From Psococerastis gibbosa (lineage: Eukaryota; Arthropoda; Insecta; Psocodea; Psocidae): DNA of 64,000 bases. Positions 35,348-47,200 of this stretch are shown here, in pieces (position 1 is the stretch's first letter; every line of letters starts with the position of its first letter). The position numbers and the translations under genes are program-made. The notes under the pieces were generated by a model. It did no database searches, was not told the DNA's origin, and was given only the letters and a program-made list of their open reading frames with translations. The DNA is taken from NCBI GenBank assembly GCA_963971405.1, contig OZ020492.1, forward strand, positions 12,078,151 through 12,142,150, read 5' to 3'.

Positions 35348-35740
35348 ATAAGGCGCCCATTCCATCGTCCGGCTAGGGCTATTTACAAAAACAGTGACGT
35401 GATAGCAGACATTCAAGACTTAGGCGGGGTTTCCATCGACCTCACATTGCAGAATTGACGGAAATGTTTATTTTCCTCTATGCCATAGTTAAAATTGATC
35501 AATGATCATACAGTAAAATCACAAACAAACAAACTAAAATTAAAAAATGGCGTCATGGGATATGTCAAGTACAAACATTTTAATAGATTTCTATAAAAAG
35601 AAAAATTCTAATTTCCGTCAATGTCATTTGCATTCTGCAATGCGAGGTCGGTGAAAACGCCACCTAATTCTTGAATGTCTGCTACCACGTCACCGTTTTT
35701 GTAAGTAGCCCTAGGCGGTCGGTGGAATGGGGGCCTAAGC
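35348..35740. mobile_element. PIF/Harbinger-like MITE, family H, copy 1
   Basis: Two ~120-160-bp arms (aaggcgcccattccatcg ... and its complement ending gggggcctaag) surround an AT-rich centre containing 'aattgatcaatgatcata'. Sister copies at 41968 and 44498. Confidence 0.75.
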
Positions 35741-36296
35741 ATTGCCCGGGGTACGCTCGATCGGTTTTTTGTCCACGTCTTCGGGGAGGCTCCTTTCCAG
35801 CACCCCTGATTTGCTATAGTACTATGCATGAAATACACACACCCTGGATTGAATAAATCTTTAATCACTTGCGTAATAAATTAATTTAAAAAAAACTGAC
35901 TTTAGGGTGGTCCTGAGGAAGCCCTTATCTACTGTCAGCATCTTTTTAAGTATGGGCTCAGCTTAGTGAGCGCAAAAATGGCCCGTGAGTAAGGCATAAG
36001 CCCCTTCCCCTAAACCTAATCCCCATACAGTTGTTATAGTGAAAAGGACCCCAGTATTTCTAAACGTTAAAATTAACCCCCCCCCCCCCCTTAAGGCTAA
36101 TGAGGTAAGACTCGCTAATCTAATGGATACATGTTCGGAACCTTGCCATTTAAATTATTAATGTTCAAAATATATTAAAAATAAGAAAAAAGTGATGTTA
36201 CGCGAGTGATTTATTTAAGTGATTTATTTGTGAAAATACAGGGTACGTTCAACATTCCTTGTTAGTTTTAATTTTTCAGTTAACAAAAATAATAAT

Positions 36297-36400
36297 TGTA
36301 CCAAATGATTATAACTTATATAATATATATTATTATTATACTATTATAATATTACAATATTATAATATAATACATTATTAATATTATATTATTATCCCAA
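36297..36400. repeat. AT-rich low-complexity tract
   Basis: Repeated tatataatatta-type sequence without coding capacity. Confidence 0.6.
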
Positions 36401-36431
36401 CAAAAATACTTAAAAACAAGCCAAGTTCCTA

Positions 36432-36806
36432 ATTTTTCAAAATATATGGCTGCGTTTTAGATAACTTGGCTTGGCAAATGAAGTAGGACATGTGGGAAGT
36501 GGTACAGACTCTGACTTTCCCCCGAAAGGCTGTTGGTTCGAGTTCCACACTGGCTACTAAAGCAAGCGGTCCCGGGCCTTCCTAGTTGATTGTATAGCCC
36601 TAACTCCGCTAGGTTGGCTTAGTATTAGAACAAGAAAAGTCCTTATTTATTTATTTCGATACCGTCATTAAGGCCAGAATAAAATTACTGGGTCGCCTAT
36701 TCGTATGAAAATAAGATGCCCCTGGTGAAGTTGTGCTATTTTTTAGGTTAAGAGGCAGGCCAAGTTATCTAAAATGCAGCCATATATTTTGAAAAATCCT
36801 GTGACC
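36432..36806. mobile_element. Inverted repeat pair enclosing a SINE
   Basis: 'aatttttcaaaatatatggc' followed by tgcgttttagataacttggc at 36438-36477 is repeated as its complement at 36757-36800. A family B SINE occupies most of the space between the arms. Confidence 0.65.
36484..36660 (+). mobile_element. SINE family B copy
   Basis: Head 'ggacatgtgggaagtggtac', B box 'ggttcgagttcc', body and a ttatttatttattt tail. Confidence 0.75.
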
Positions 36807-36818
36807 TATGAACTATCC

Positions 36819-36820
36819 CT

Positions 36821-36870
<50 letters not shown>
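36819..36870. repeat. (TTA)n microsatellite
   Basis: About 17 TTA units; gives a false poly-Leu ORF. Confidence 0.95.
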
Positions 36871-36872
<2 letters not shown>

Positions 36873-36883
36873 GAGGAAAAAAC

Positions 36884-36968
36884 TGGACTTGGCGGGATTA
36901 GAACCCAGACGACGCCCCAGATAGGCGTAGATCGTGGGTTCGAATCCCGCCAAGTCCAGTTTTTTGTT
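36884..36968. repeat. Hairpin with tRNA-like B box (SINE family C head)
   Basis: 'aactggacttggcgggatt' and its complement 'aatcccgccaagtccagtt' close a stem continued by gaaccca/tgggttc. The right arm reads gtgggttcgaatcccgcc, a Pol III B-box-like string. The 3' flank to about 37075 (tctgttataacaagaggtta...) recurs at 44955-45045. This suggests a third SINE family whose head is present in inverted copy. Confidence 0.5.
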
Positions 36969-37393
36969 TTTTCTGTTATAACAAGAGGTTACCTCTTGAA
37001 CCAATGTTAGTTTAAAGTCAGTGTTATACACCTTTTAATACTGCAATAAATCTTATAATATCTAATGTATTTAATAATGTTTTGTAGGTTGGTTTGTTTT
37101 GACATTGACGTACGGAGAGAGAGAGGGGGGGAGGGGGGAGGGGGGGGGAGGGGGGTGTAATCCGGGGAATCATCAAATTACCTTTAAATGAATTTATCTC
37201 AGCCATGAATAGAAATATTACCCTTGTGAAAAACATCACTTTTAGACAAGACAGAAAATGTAACCATCCTTCAGACCTACATCATGTTCAAATTTCGGGG
37301 GGGGGGGACTACTGTAATATCGCTTACCCATATTATACTTGATGAGTTGTGTACCTGTAATATGGCCTAGTGCCATACATACGATATTCAAAC

Positions 37394-37603
37394 CAAGGGC
37401 GGATCCAGCAAAAAATTTAGGGGGGGGGGGTGTCACAAGTTTTTTGTAAGTTTAAAAGGTGTTTTTTTGTTTGTTGAAAAGTTGAGTTGAGTTTATTTAT
37501 ATTTATATTTTCTTTTACTACAGCATTTACTACTTTTTCTTATGAATTTACTCATTTAGTCATGACCCCTGACCCCCCCCCTCCCCCCGTGGATCCGCCA
37601 TTG
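37394..37603. mobile_element. hAT-like MITE with poly-G/C arms
   Basis: Ends CAAGGGCGGATCCA and TGGATCCGCCATTG. Flanks attcaaac (37386-37393) and attccaac (37604-37611) are an 8-bp target duplication with one mismatch. Confidence 0.7.
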
Positions 37604-38054
37604 ATTCCAACTGTGCCTAGGTACGATATTTCGTCCCATACGTTATTTATTGAAGTTTATCTTCTTATTACGGGCTTTTGAGAGCTGGATTGGAGAATTT
37701 TTCATATGACGCAAGATCTTAATATTAGCAGGGTAGGAGATATAAAGTCGAAATTGAGTTGGCCTGTTAAGGCAGAAAACGAGAAAATTACTCCCACCAA
37801 TTCAAATCAAAATTAAATCAAATCAAAATATATTCCCAAAATACAGTTTGCCGTTTTTGTCACTTTTCCCTACTGGCTAGGCCCGTTTTAGGGTGCAAAT
37901 TTTTACAATATCCTGGGAGGACTTAACAATAGGTGTCCAAACTGGACACGTTTATTATTGTTTATGACATTATGTTTATTGTTTATTACACCTCACTTAT
38001 GGCTCTGCGATGAATATTTCATGAAAAATTTAACTTTGCGCGTCCCTATGATTT

Positions 38055-38220
38055 GCTAATGCTAATACAGTTTTTCTGCTGTACGGGACCCATGCATGGA
38101 TTTCGATCAAATTCAGCATGTACAGTAGGTTCATAGTAATCATATCTTGGGACATTTTAACATTTTTCTGTTTTGGGCTAACTCAAATTCGTGGCGGGGG
38201 GGGGGGGGGAGGTGTAATTG
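38055..38220 (+). repeat. 850-bp dispersed repeat, internal fragment
   Basis: 'gatttcgatcaaattcagca' through 'ttgggctaactcaaattcg' and a G-run at 38197. No gene is recognised between 38221 and 38865; 38630-38770 is GC-richer but has no assignable product. Confidence 0.5.
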
Positions 38221-38930
38221 ATTGGTGAAGTTCCACTTCTATCATGCGGTTACAAACACACACCCATCCTTTCGTATATGCTACTGTAGGGAAATTTTGA
38301 GTGCCTGCAGTAATACTCTAGTATACATGTATATTAATTTCATCGACTTTGTCTACAAGGTATTTATGCAGTGCTCAACCCCTTTCTCTCGGCGCCTCTG
38401 CAATCAATTTACTGACAGAGTGTGGTGGATTCTAGGACCCTAAGTTGTGGTTACTACCGTACTAATTCTTTATCCGAGACATGGTCTTCTTAGTCTTATA
38501 TAATCCACGTCTTCTACATAGTAACCCTTTCGACGAGTATAACACAAATGCCAGACTACAGATATGTCTTTCTTTGGCATTGAATGAACTGTATGGACTC
38601 GGAGAAACATTTTTGGCGGTAGTTTAGATGAGAATTGCCTCGATGGCATAGAAGGGGGGCCCTGTCGGTGTGGATTGCTGCAATCTGCAGCGTCCCGTCA
38701 CGTGACCTCCATCCGGGCGCTCCAACCGGACGTTCCCGCAGTCAGATCCATAACCACTGCCATCCATAGGGGATTGCCATAATTAATCAATTACTACGGC
38801 GTCACTTTCTGTTTTAAATTGATCAAAATGTACTGTCAATTTAATTGCAGGACTATAGTAATGCATTAAGAACAAGTACGAGTGAACCCGTACATGCATA
38901 CCTATTTACCAATTAGTACAGGTACCGTAG

Positions 38931-39105
38931 CGACTTCGGTGGCAAGGTGGTATTTGTACTTGTGCGAGTTTCTACTCACCTTGCGGTCGGAGACTTGTCG
39001 TAACTCGACACGAATACCTATTAGGTGACTTAGTGAGGCGATTGAAGAGGTTAATCGGATACATTCATTAAATTGTTCGTTCTCGATTTAACCTTTTTTA
39101 AATTA
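38931..39105 (+). mobile_element. SINE family A copy
   Basis: Head 'cgacttcggtggcaaggtgg', tail 'cattaaattgttcgttctcg'. Confidence 0.7.
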
Positions 39106-39241
39106 AAAAAAATCTGATTATGAGTACTATAGTTCTATAGTAAGTAATTGTCTTAGGGTTGGATTTCGACTACAGTGTCAGTTTCTGTTTAAATTGATCA
39201 AAATGTGCTGTCAATTTAATTGCAGGACCATAATAATACAT

Positions 39242-39596
39242 TAAGAACCATTGCAAATAAGCCAATTAGTACAGGAACATGATAATAATGAGTACTGTAG
39301 TTCCATTGTAGTTGTAGTAGTTTGTTAATTGTTGCAGTTGGGTTTTGTTAATCTATTTAACACAAAAATCCACACATGAAGTTAGAAAGAATCGATAGAA
39401 AGGTTCATTTTTTAGTAATTTCTCTAAGAAATTTAGGCTTTATTATTTTTGTATTCCCAGAGCCAAACAATGAAGGAGGAAGTGGCCCAAAATCGAGTTA
39501 GCACAAAATAGACAGAATTGAATTTTTTTGAGCCTGTATGCCAAATTGCCCACAAATTGACACACAGACCGACTGACAGGTAGAAATTTAGTAAAA
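39242..39596 (-). repeat. 850-bp dispersed repeat, deleted copy
   Basis: It keeps several blocks of the repeat (atcgatagaaaggttc, a ccaaatt..ccacaaattga segment) in order, with large internal deletions. Confidence 0.5.
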
Positions 39597-40424
39597 GAAC
39601 CGGTCCGAGTTTACTCGAACATGCTTTCCAATTTATCAATTAGTAGATAGAGAAAATGAGTAATTTCATGGTAAATAATTTTCCTGTGGATAAATGGGGG
39701 GGGGGGGGGTTGTCCAACTGTCGTCACTGGATGTAAGGTAAATTCTAGATAGGCCAGACCAACACATTACCACACAGTAATAATGGCAGGGCACGCAATG
39801 CATTAATGAGCGTAAATTTTCTATCATTTTTTCAAAAAATGTTTTTGCACAAAAACGAATTGTGTTTTGGGAAAGCAACCTGTCCGGTTTCGTTACTCAA
39901 TTTAGCACCTAAAACATGCCTGAAGGTAGAAATAATCGATAGAAAGGTTTCGCAGAAATATTATTTTTTAGTCATTTTTCATAAAAATTTAGTTATTTTT
40001 ATTTTTTTTATCCCCAGAAGCAAACTATCAAGGGGCAAGTGACACTCCGCATTTTATGAACATTAATACGACTACAATATGTGCGAATTTAAAAGAAATC
40101 GATGGAGCCATTTTTAAGAAATAATTTTTTTAGACGTTTTTTGTAGTTTATTGAGAATAAAACCCCCCAAATTGAGTTAGCCCAAAATAAAATAAAAATA
40201 CTCCCGAGGTATGATTTTTGTAAACCTACATGCTATATTTCATCAAAATCAACCGAGTAGTTTGCCCGAAAATCGATGAACAGATAGAGCGACTGACAGA
40301 TATTTCGTAAAAACCACTTTTTTTGGTTCCTGGGACCTCAAAACGTGTAAATCCGTTGAAATCTCGGAATCGAAAATTTCGACCATCACAAAGCTTTCCT
40401 TATACTACGTACAAATTGGAAAGC
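39597..40424 (-). repeat. 850-bp dispersed repeat, full-length copy
   Basis: Ends GAACCGGTCCGAGTTTACTC and ACGTACAAATTGGAAAGC; poly-G at 39696. A fragment of the same right end continues to about 40520. Confidence 0.8.
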
Positions 40425-40544
40425 AAAAAACAGCACTCTTTTTGTTCCTAGTACCTCAAAACGTGTCGATCCGTTGAAAACTCGAAATCTAAGATATTGT
40501 GACCATCAAAAAGCTTCCCTTAAATCATTGAATACATAACACAA

Positions 40545-41211
40545 TAAAATATAATATAAAAGGCAATAAATAAACAATGGCCCCGCCGGTTGTGATTCAT
40601 TCATTTACATTCAAGTTTTTTATTTATGCCTTAAGTAGCAGAATTTTATTATTACAATTCCAATGGAATAAAAAGTAATTTCTTCTGAATTCCGATGATT
40701 AGTATCCTCGCGGCAAAAGACGTCGCCATTATTGGAATATTTCTTCCCCTTGTTCGTTTATTGCGGCGTGAAGGCAAAATATACAATACATAATGTGTCG
40801 CCTATGACAATATAAAATAAATTTTCGGCTTTTGTTTTGTAGAAAGACGGGTCGATGCAATGAATTGAACGATTTGAACGAAGAATGAATTTTATCGAGT
40901 AAGTATCTTCGACTCCACTTGAGTAAGTTCAGAGTGAGTGAACAAACAATAATTACAATATCAACTATGTAAAAAAATGATACAATGCTTTTAATTAATA
41001 ATTGATTTGACCCAGCCTGCTTCCATGTAGAAAAACCAACTCTGTGTCCCCTGCTAAAGGAGCTGATGAGACACAGAGGGTAGTTTAAAGATATTAGTAA
41101 GAAAAATAAATAAATACTTAGAAAGAATAATTGGCAAAATGTGCACAGCGCCATCTATCGGGAAAACGGTGAAGCAAGCTGGTTGCTATGAACAGTTTTT
41201 TTTTTACATAA
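40545..41211. other. 3' flank of the TEX9-like gene
   Basis: The part just below 41212 should be 3' UTR on the minus strand. The 141-codon ORF in it has no recognisable domain and is best regarded as chance. Confidence 0.4.
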
Positions 41212-44200
41212 TTAAGCATCATTCGGACTCCAGTCCAAAAACTCCATGAAATCTTCCTCGATGGACTTGAGCTGTTTTCCAGCATCAGCTAGTCCCTGAA
41301 AAGAAAAAACACTAATAAGTCTAATCATTTATACTGTAAATTGTGACTTGTATACTGTGTATGTATGTATGTGTATGTGTATGTATTTTTATACTATGTG
41401 TATTGTGGTTTGTAACCTATATATATTATGAAGAAAAAGAAAAATCTATCTTATGAAGGTTCCCATCATTGCTTGAAAAGTCTCAGTAAAGGAAAGGTTG
41501 TTGGTTCGAGTCCCGTATATATATTTTCTGTTTTGGTTGAACCTACATGCAGGCGATATTTGTAAAGACCACTTTTTTTGGTTCCTGGTACCTCGAAACG
41601 TATAAATAGAAAAGCAATGATATCCGAAACTCCATGGGGTCGTTGGCAGAGTAAGGTTCAGTGGCCACCATCTTAGTCGGCCTCAATGATAATAATATGG
41701 CTGTCAGACCGATTGGCCACAGCTTTGGGACTCCTTCGACCTGGCATCCTTAGCCTCTGTTATTGTCTACGAATCATGTTCAATAACTATGGCTGGTTGG
41801 TGTTAGTGATGGACACTTCATGTAAATCGAAATGTAGAGGAACATTTCTTCTACTCTAATTCTCATTTATGTATCAACTATGGATTTATTATGTGAAATT
41901 TGATTTTTTTTCGTCCGTAAGGTTTTGTCTCTCATAACTCTGGCATTGGGTCGCACCTTTGTTATGTTCAGGCGCGGTTTCCACCGACCGGCTAGGGCTA
42001 AATACAAATACGGTGACGTGGTAACAGACATTCAAGACTTCGGCGGTGTTTCCACCGACCTCGCATTGCAGAATGCAAGTGGCATTGACGGAAATGCTTG
42101 TTTTACTCTATGCCATAGTTAAAATTGATCAATGATCATAGAGTAAAATCACAAACAAACTAACTAAAATTAAAAAAATGGTGTCATGGGATATGTTAAT
42201 AACAAACATTTTAATAGATTTCTATATAAAGAAAAACAAACATTTCCGTCAATGTCATTTGCATTCTGCAATGCGAGGTCGGTGGAAACCCCGCCTAAGT
42301 CTTGAATGTCTGTTACCACGTCACCGTATTTGTATTTAGCCCTAGCCGGTCGGTGGAAACCGCGCCTAAAGAATGTCTCACGTTAGTTTCAAATCAAAAT
42401 CACTCTTACATTTGAAAACGAAAACAATAACTTCACTTCTCTTCAATTTTTTCCTTTTCCAGTAACCCCGGACAAAGTGCAGTATATTGAAGAAAAAAAA
42501 ATTAATACATATTCTACACTGTCACTGAGGCACTAGCACAATGACAATGACCGAACTCTGAACTAACTGATTTTGACGATATTTTGACGATTTTACTTTA
42601 TACTTTCTTGACAATTACTTGTCGATTACTTGTTTTGTATAATTTAACAGAAATATACATATAAATATATATATTTATTTATTTATTTATTGCAAGGAAT
42701 CCAGTTTTTCAATTCATCAAATTTAGCATAAGCTCAGTTTGCTTGTAAATGTTTCTGGATGCCAGTGTCCGGACACTGGCATGACATTATAGAAGCTGGA
42801 AATCCAGTGTCAGCTACTTTAGATAACACGCTCAAGCTTCCGCTTATCGAGCTATCTTTGAGCAGTGGCACTGCAAGATGTAATTTTAATTAATAATTAA
42901 ATATAATAAAACATTATATTTACTTAATAATTAAATATAATAAAACATTATATTTAATTAATAATTAAATATAATAAAACATTATAGAGCAACCAATCTT
43001 GCCCCCGGGCAAATGAATGATAGAGATCCGTATCCTTCTTTAGTCTTTCTTATAAATAGAAAATCTCTTTCTCTCTCTCTTTCTTTCTTTCCTTCCCCCA
43101 GTATTCCCTGGACAAGAAGCAAAAATAGCAATAATGATAATAATGCAAAAGAAAATTCAGTACAAACAATCTCAACAATCACACTCGTGGGGTTGCGCTT
43201 TTGACATTGTCCTGTATTTCATATAGATAAAAAGCACACATATCTCACAATTGCTGCTATACTCCCATTTTTATTTTAAAATTATTATTTATTAGTGCAT
43301 CTGGAAAAGGCAATCGATAAAAACCTGGACCAAACAAGACTCACCCCACGATTATTATATATCCCTCACCCGAGCACAGTGGTATAGTCCACGAAAAAAT
43401 GAGAAAAGTATGGACATGGAATGTTTTGATCCTGTGAACCAATATAAAAATATTCCTTGCACCATTTTGTGTTACCTTGTTGCATTGGGTGCAAGGCATA
43501 ACAAAAATTGTGCAAAGAATATTTTTACAGTGTTGCACAGGATCAAAACATTCCATGTCCATACTTTTCTCATTTTGCGTGGACTAGTCTTAGTCCTATG
43601 CCCCAGAAAAGCTTAATAGGTCGTAGGTTCGAGCCACGCTCTGGCCAGATTTTTATCGATTCCAGTTTGAGGATACAATGCTCTTCTGTTGTCTTAGTCA
43701 CTTTAATGACTGACACCTTATACTGTAATAAAAATTGATAATATTTATTACGTAGTAATTTATTAAGTTCGGTGCTATCTTTAACATTTTCATTAATGCA
43801 AGAAACTTACCCTTTGCTTTTTTAGATTATCGATAACTGCAAACTGTTTCTTAAAGGCATGAAGCAGGTCAATTTTCTGTTTCTCTATCTTCTTGAGCGC
43901 AGCAGTTAATTCTTCTGTCTTCTTTTTGTGTGCTTCCCGGAGCTCTTTATCGTCCTGTTTCATTTGTTTTATTGTATTTTTTAGCCTTTCCACTTCTTCT
44001 ATTGAACGATTCAATCGAACCTCGTTTGATCCTGAGTTTTGTGTCAGTAAGCGGTGTTCTTTCTTCAGCTTCTCAATGTCCTAGAATATAGATACGCTCA
44101 TGTTAGAACTAGTAATATCGTGGTAAGAACTCTGCCCATGATTTCGAGGTCATGTAAGGCAGGCGGTCCCGGGCCTTCCTAGTTGAGTGTAAGACAGAGA

Positions 44201-47200
44201 TTTATAGACCTAACACTACTAGGTTAGATTAGTAATAGAATATGAATGTCTTGATTCATTTATTTCTCTTAAGAAATGTTTTTATGGCAAAATTTCAGTG
44301 TATGAATTATTGTAATAAAAATTTCGGCTCCAACCCAAAATGTCTGAAGTTGTGGGAGCCATGTAAAACAGGTGGAATAAGGCCACTTTAGCAGAAATAA
44401 GAGGAAATAGAAAAAACTTGTCGATAAGATAAGAGTTTATAAGTAGATGATTTAGAGGCCAATGTACTTGTTCGGCTTTTGGTCCAGCTCCAACAGTTTA
44501 GGCGCCCATTCCATTGACCGGCTAGGGCTATTTCCAACAACGGTGACCTGGTAGCAGCCATTCAAGACTTAGGTAGCGCTTCCACCGACCTCGCATTGCA
44601 GATTGCAAGTGACATTGACGGAAATGTTTGTTTTTCTTTTTATAGAAATCTATTAAAATGTTTGTAATTAACATATCCCATGAAGCCATTTTTTAATTTT
44701 AGTTTGTTTGTTTGTGATTTTATTGTATGATCATTGATCAATTTTAACTATGGCATAGAGGAAAATAAACATTTCCGTCAATTCTGCAATGCGAGGTCGA
44801 TGGAAACGCCACCTAAGTCTTGAGCATGGTCTTGATTGTCTGCTACCACGTCACCGTTTTGGAAATAGCCCTAGCCGGTCAATGGAATGGGCACCTAAGA
44901 GACGTTGCCCGGGATAGGCGTAAAGCGTGTGTTGAAATCCCCTCAAGTCTAATTTATATCCTCAAATTTCGGTTATAACCAAGAGATTACGTCTTCAACC
45001 AAAGTTAGTTTAATTTCAGTGTTATACCACATAATACTGTAATATATATATGTATACACTTTAGCAGATTATAACTTATAAGTCCGAAGGTGGAAGACGA
45101 GACTCCACAAAGTAATGTTTTCCCACAAACATTTCAGTGTGTGTACTATATTATATAAAATAAATAAATAAGGACTTTTTTGGTCTATTACTAAGCCAAC
45201 CTAGCGGAGTTAGGGCTATAAAGCCCTCTCTTACACTCAACTAGGAAGGCCCGGGACCGCCTGCTTTACATGCCCTCGGAAGCATGGCCATAAAATGTAG
45301 GAAGTGTAGGTCTCGAACCAACAAGCTTTCGGGTGAAAGTGAGAGTCCGTACCACTACTCTACATGTCTTCCGTGTCTAGTGTTAAAAATTCTGGCTCCC
45401 ACCCGCAAAATTGTTAGTCCGACACCTAATTGCGATGGCCATGTAAAACAGGCGGCCCCGGGCCAACTTTGCCGGTTATAAGACTGGAAGGGAAAAATTA
45501 CCCCAAAGCCCTTTCTGGCAACTTCTACATTTCAATGGACCGCATTCGATGTGCTGAAAGTCACGGGAAGGTTAAAGCAACAAACAGGCTTTACGAAATG
45601 AATTATGTAGCAGCACAGAAGCCCATGTCACATATTCAAATTTATAAGTCTTGAGTCACCTCTAACTTTCTCCATTTTATATATGCACTGTTTGGCGTTT
45701 CTCATGCATATTAGCATCCTACCGACTACAGAGTTAAACATTTTCAGTGCTTCTTGCCTTCTTATTACTTCGTGATTCTGCCCAGTAACTCCCATTGAAA
45801 TAGGCCAATATTGGGCAGCTTGGGTCGTAGATTGGTAGACGCTTGGTAGATTGTCAACTGTGCATGGGCTTGGTTATTTAAGATTTAGATTAGGTTCCTA
45901 TATGTTATTATAGAGTCGTAATTTTCGATTTCGGGATTTCAACGGAATTATACGTTTTGAGGCCCCAGAACCCCCAAAAAGGGTTTCTTACGAAATTTCT
46001 GCCTCTCTGTCTGTGCTGTGATTTGTGGCTAAACTACTTGAACCAATTTTATGAAATTCTGAAAATACAAAACATTCCAATTTTTTTCTCAAAACCTGCT
46101 TCGAGAAAAACAACTGTAAACCAAACAAATTTAGTCACCCCCCCCCCCCCCCGAATCGTTTGCTGGGTTAAAATATGAAAAATATCTATATATTTTTATA
46201 TACAGTATTTTATTCTACTGTAATTTTCTAATTGAAAAAAAAATCACTTGCTGGTTCTGCCTTAAATAAATAAATAAATATATATATATTTCTGTTAAAT
46301 TATACAATACAAGTAATCAACAAGTAAGCCTTGACCCATTGTAGTTAATCTCTCAAATTTCTTTTCTTCTCAGTGAGTTATGTGTAAAGCATTGTAATAT
46401 TGTACTACTCATTGTATTACAAAAATTTACAAATTACAAATTTTAACATTATATGCTGGCATTACGCATTTTTTGTGGAAAAATCAAATTATCTGAATAT
46501 TAGATTACCGTATCCGAATGGTTACAATTCGGATATTGGGAGCTCTACTGCAAATACTTAGGATAATCTTTCTCTGCTAAGTTCATGTAATGTATAATTA
46601 AAAAATAATGAAAATTTTCAGTCACAAGCGTACGTTATAGCAAGCATTGTATACCATTTGTTATTTATTCCAATGTAAAGACTTTGAGTTACCCTCTTAA
46701 GATGTCCATTTTCGGCCTGTGCGTTTTGCATCTGTAGCACTATGTTACTCGCGTGACTTTCATGTCTGGCCAGCATATTTTTGGCCAAATTTGCCTGCTG
46801 AATCCATTTGTCTCTATCTTCGGCTACTCTTTCTCGTTCACTTTGAAATTCTAGAATAAATAATCAAATGACACAAATAAGTTTTCGCAAGTCATTAAAC
46901 CTTATAGAACTGTGTGGGTACACCATACCATCCGCTAGGTTGGCTTTGTAGCCTAATAGAACAAAAAACGTCAATATTTATTTATTTTATTTATTTATAA
47001 AGAATAACTTATACTAGTGGGCCCGTGCGAACATTCGCAGAAAATTCGCGCGAGGGACAGCATTAAAAATGATTTAATTAAATCTGAAGCATTTAAATAA
47101 GACAAGAATTTATTTAAAGTAAAGTAAGTAAAGTAAAGTAAATGTATTTCAAAAATTTTCCTTCGTAGTACATTAATAAACAATAAACATGTGGGGCCCG

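Noticed and set aside
36890..36965. Possible tRNA gene at the GTGGGTTCGAATCCC string
   Set aside because: There is a B box but no proper A box or cloverleaf; the sequence is a single long hairpin.
38630..38770. GC-richer island as a possible exon
   Set aside because: No open frame with recognisable protein and no matching splice neighbours found.
40729..41154. 141-codon minus ORF rich in Leu/Phe near the TEX9-like 3' end
   Set aside because: No conserved motif; more likely chance in AT-rich 3' flank.
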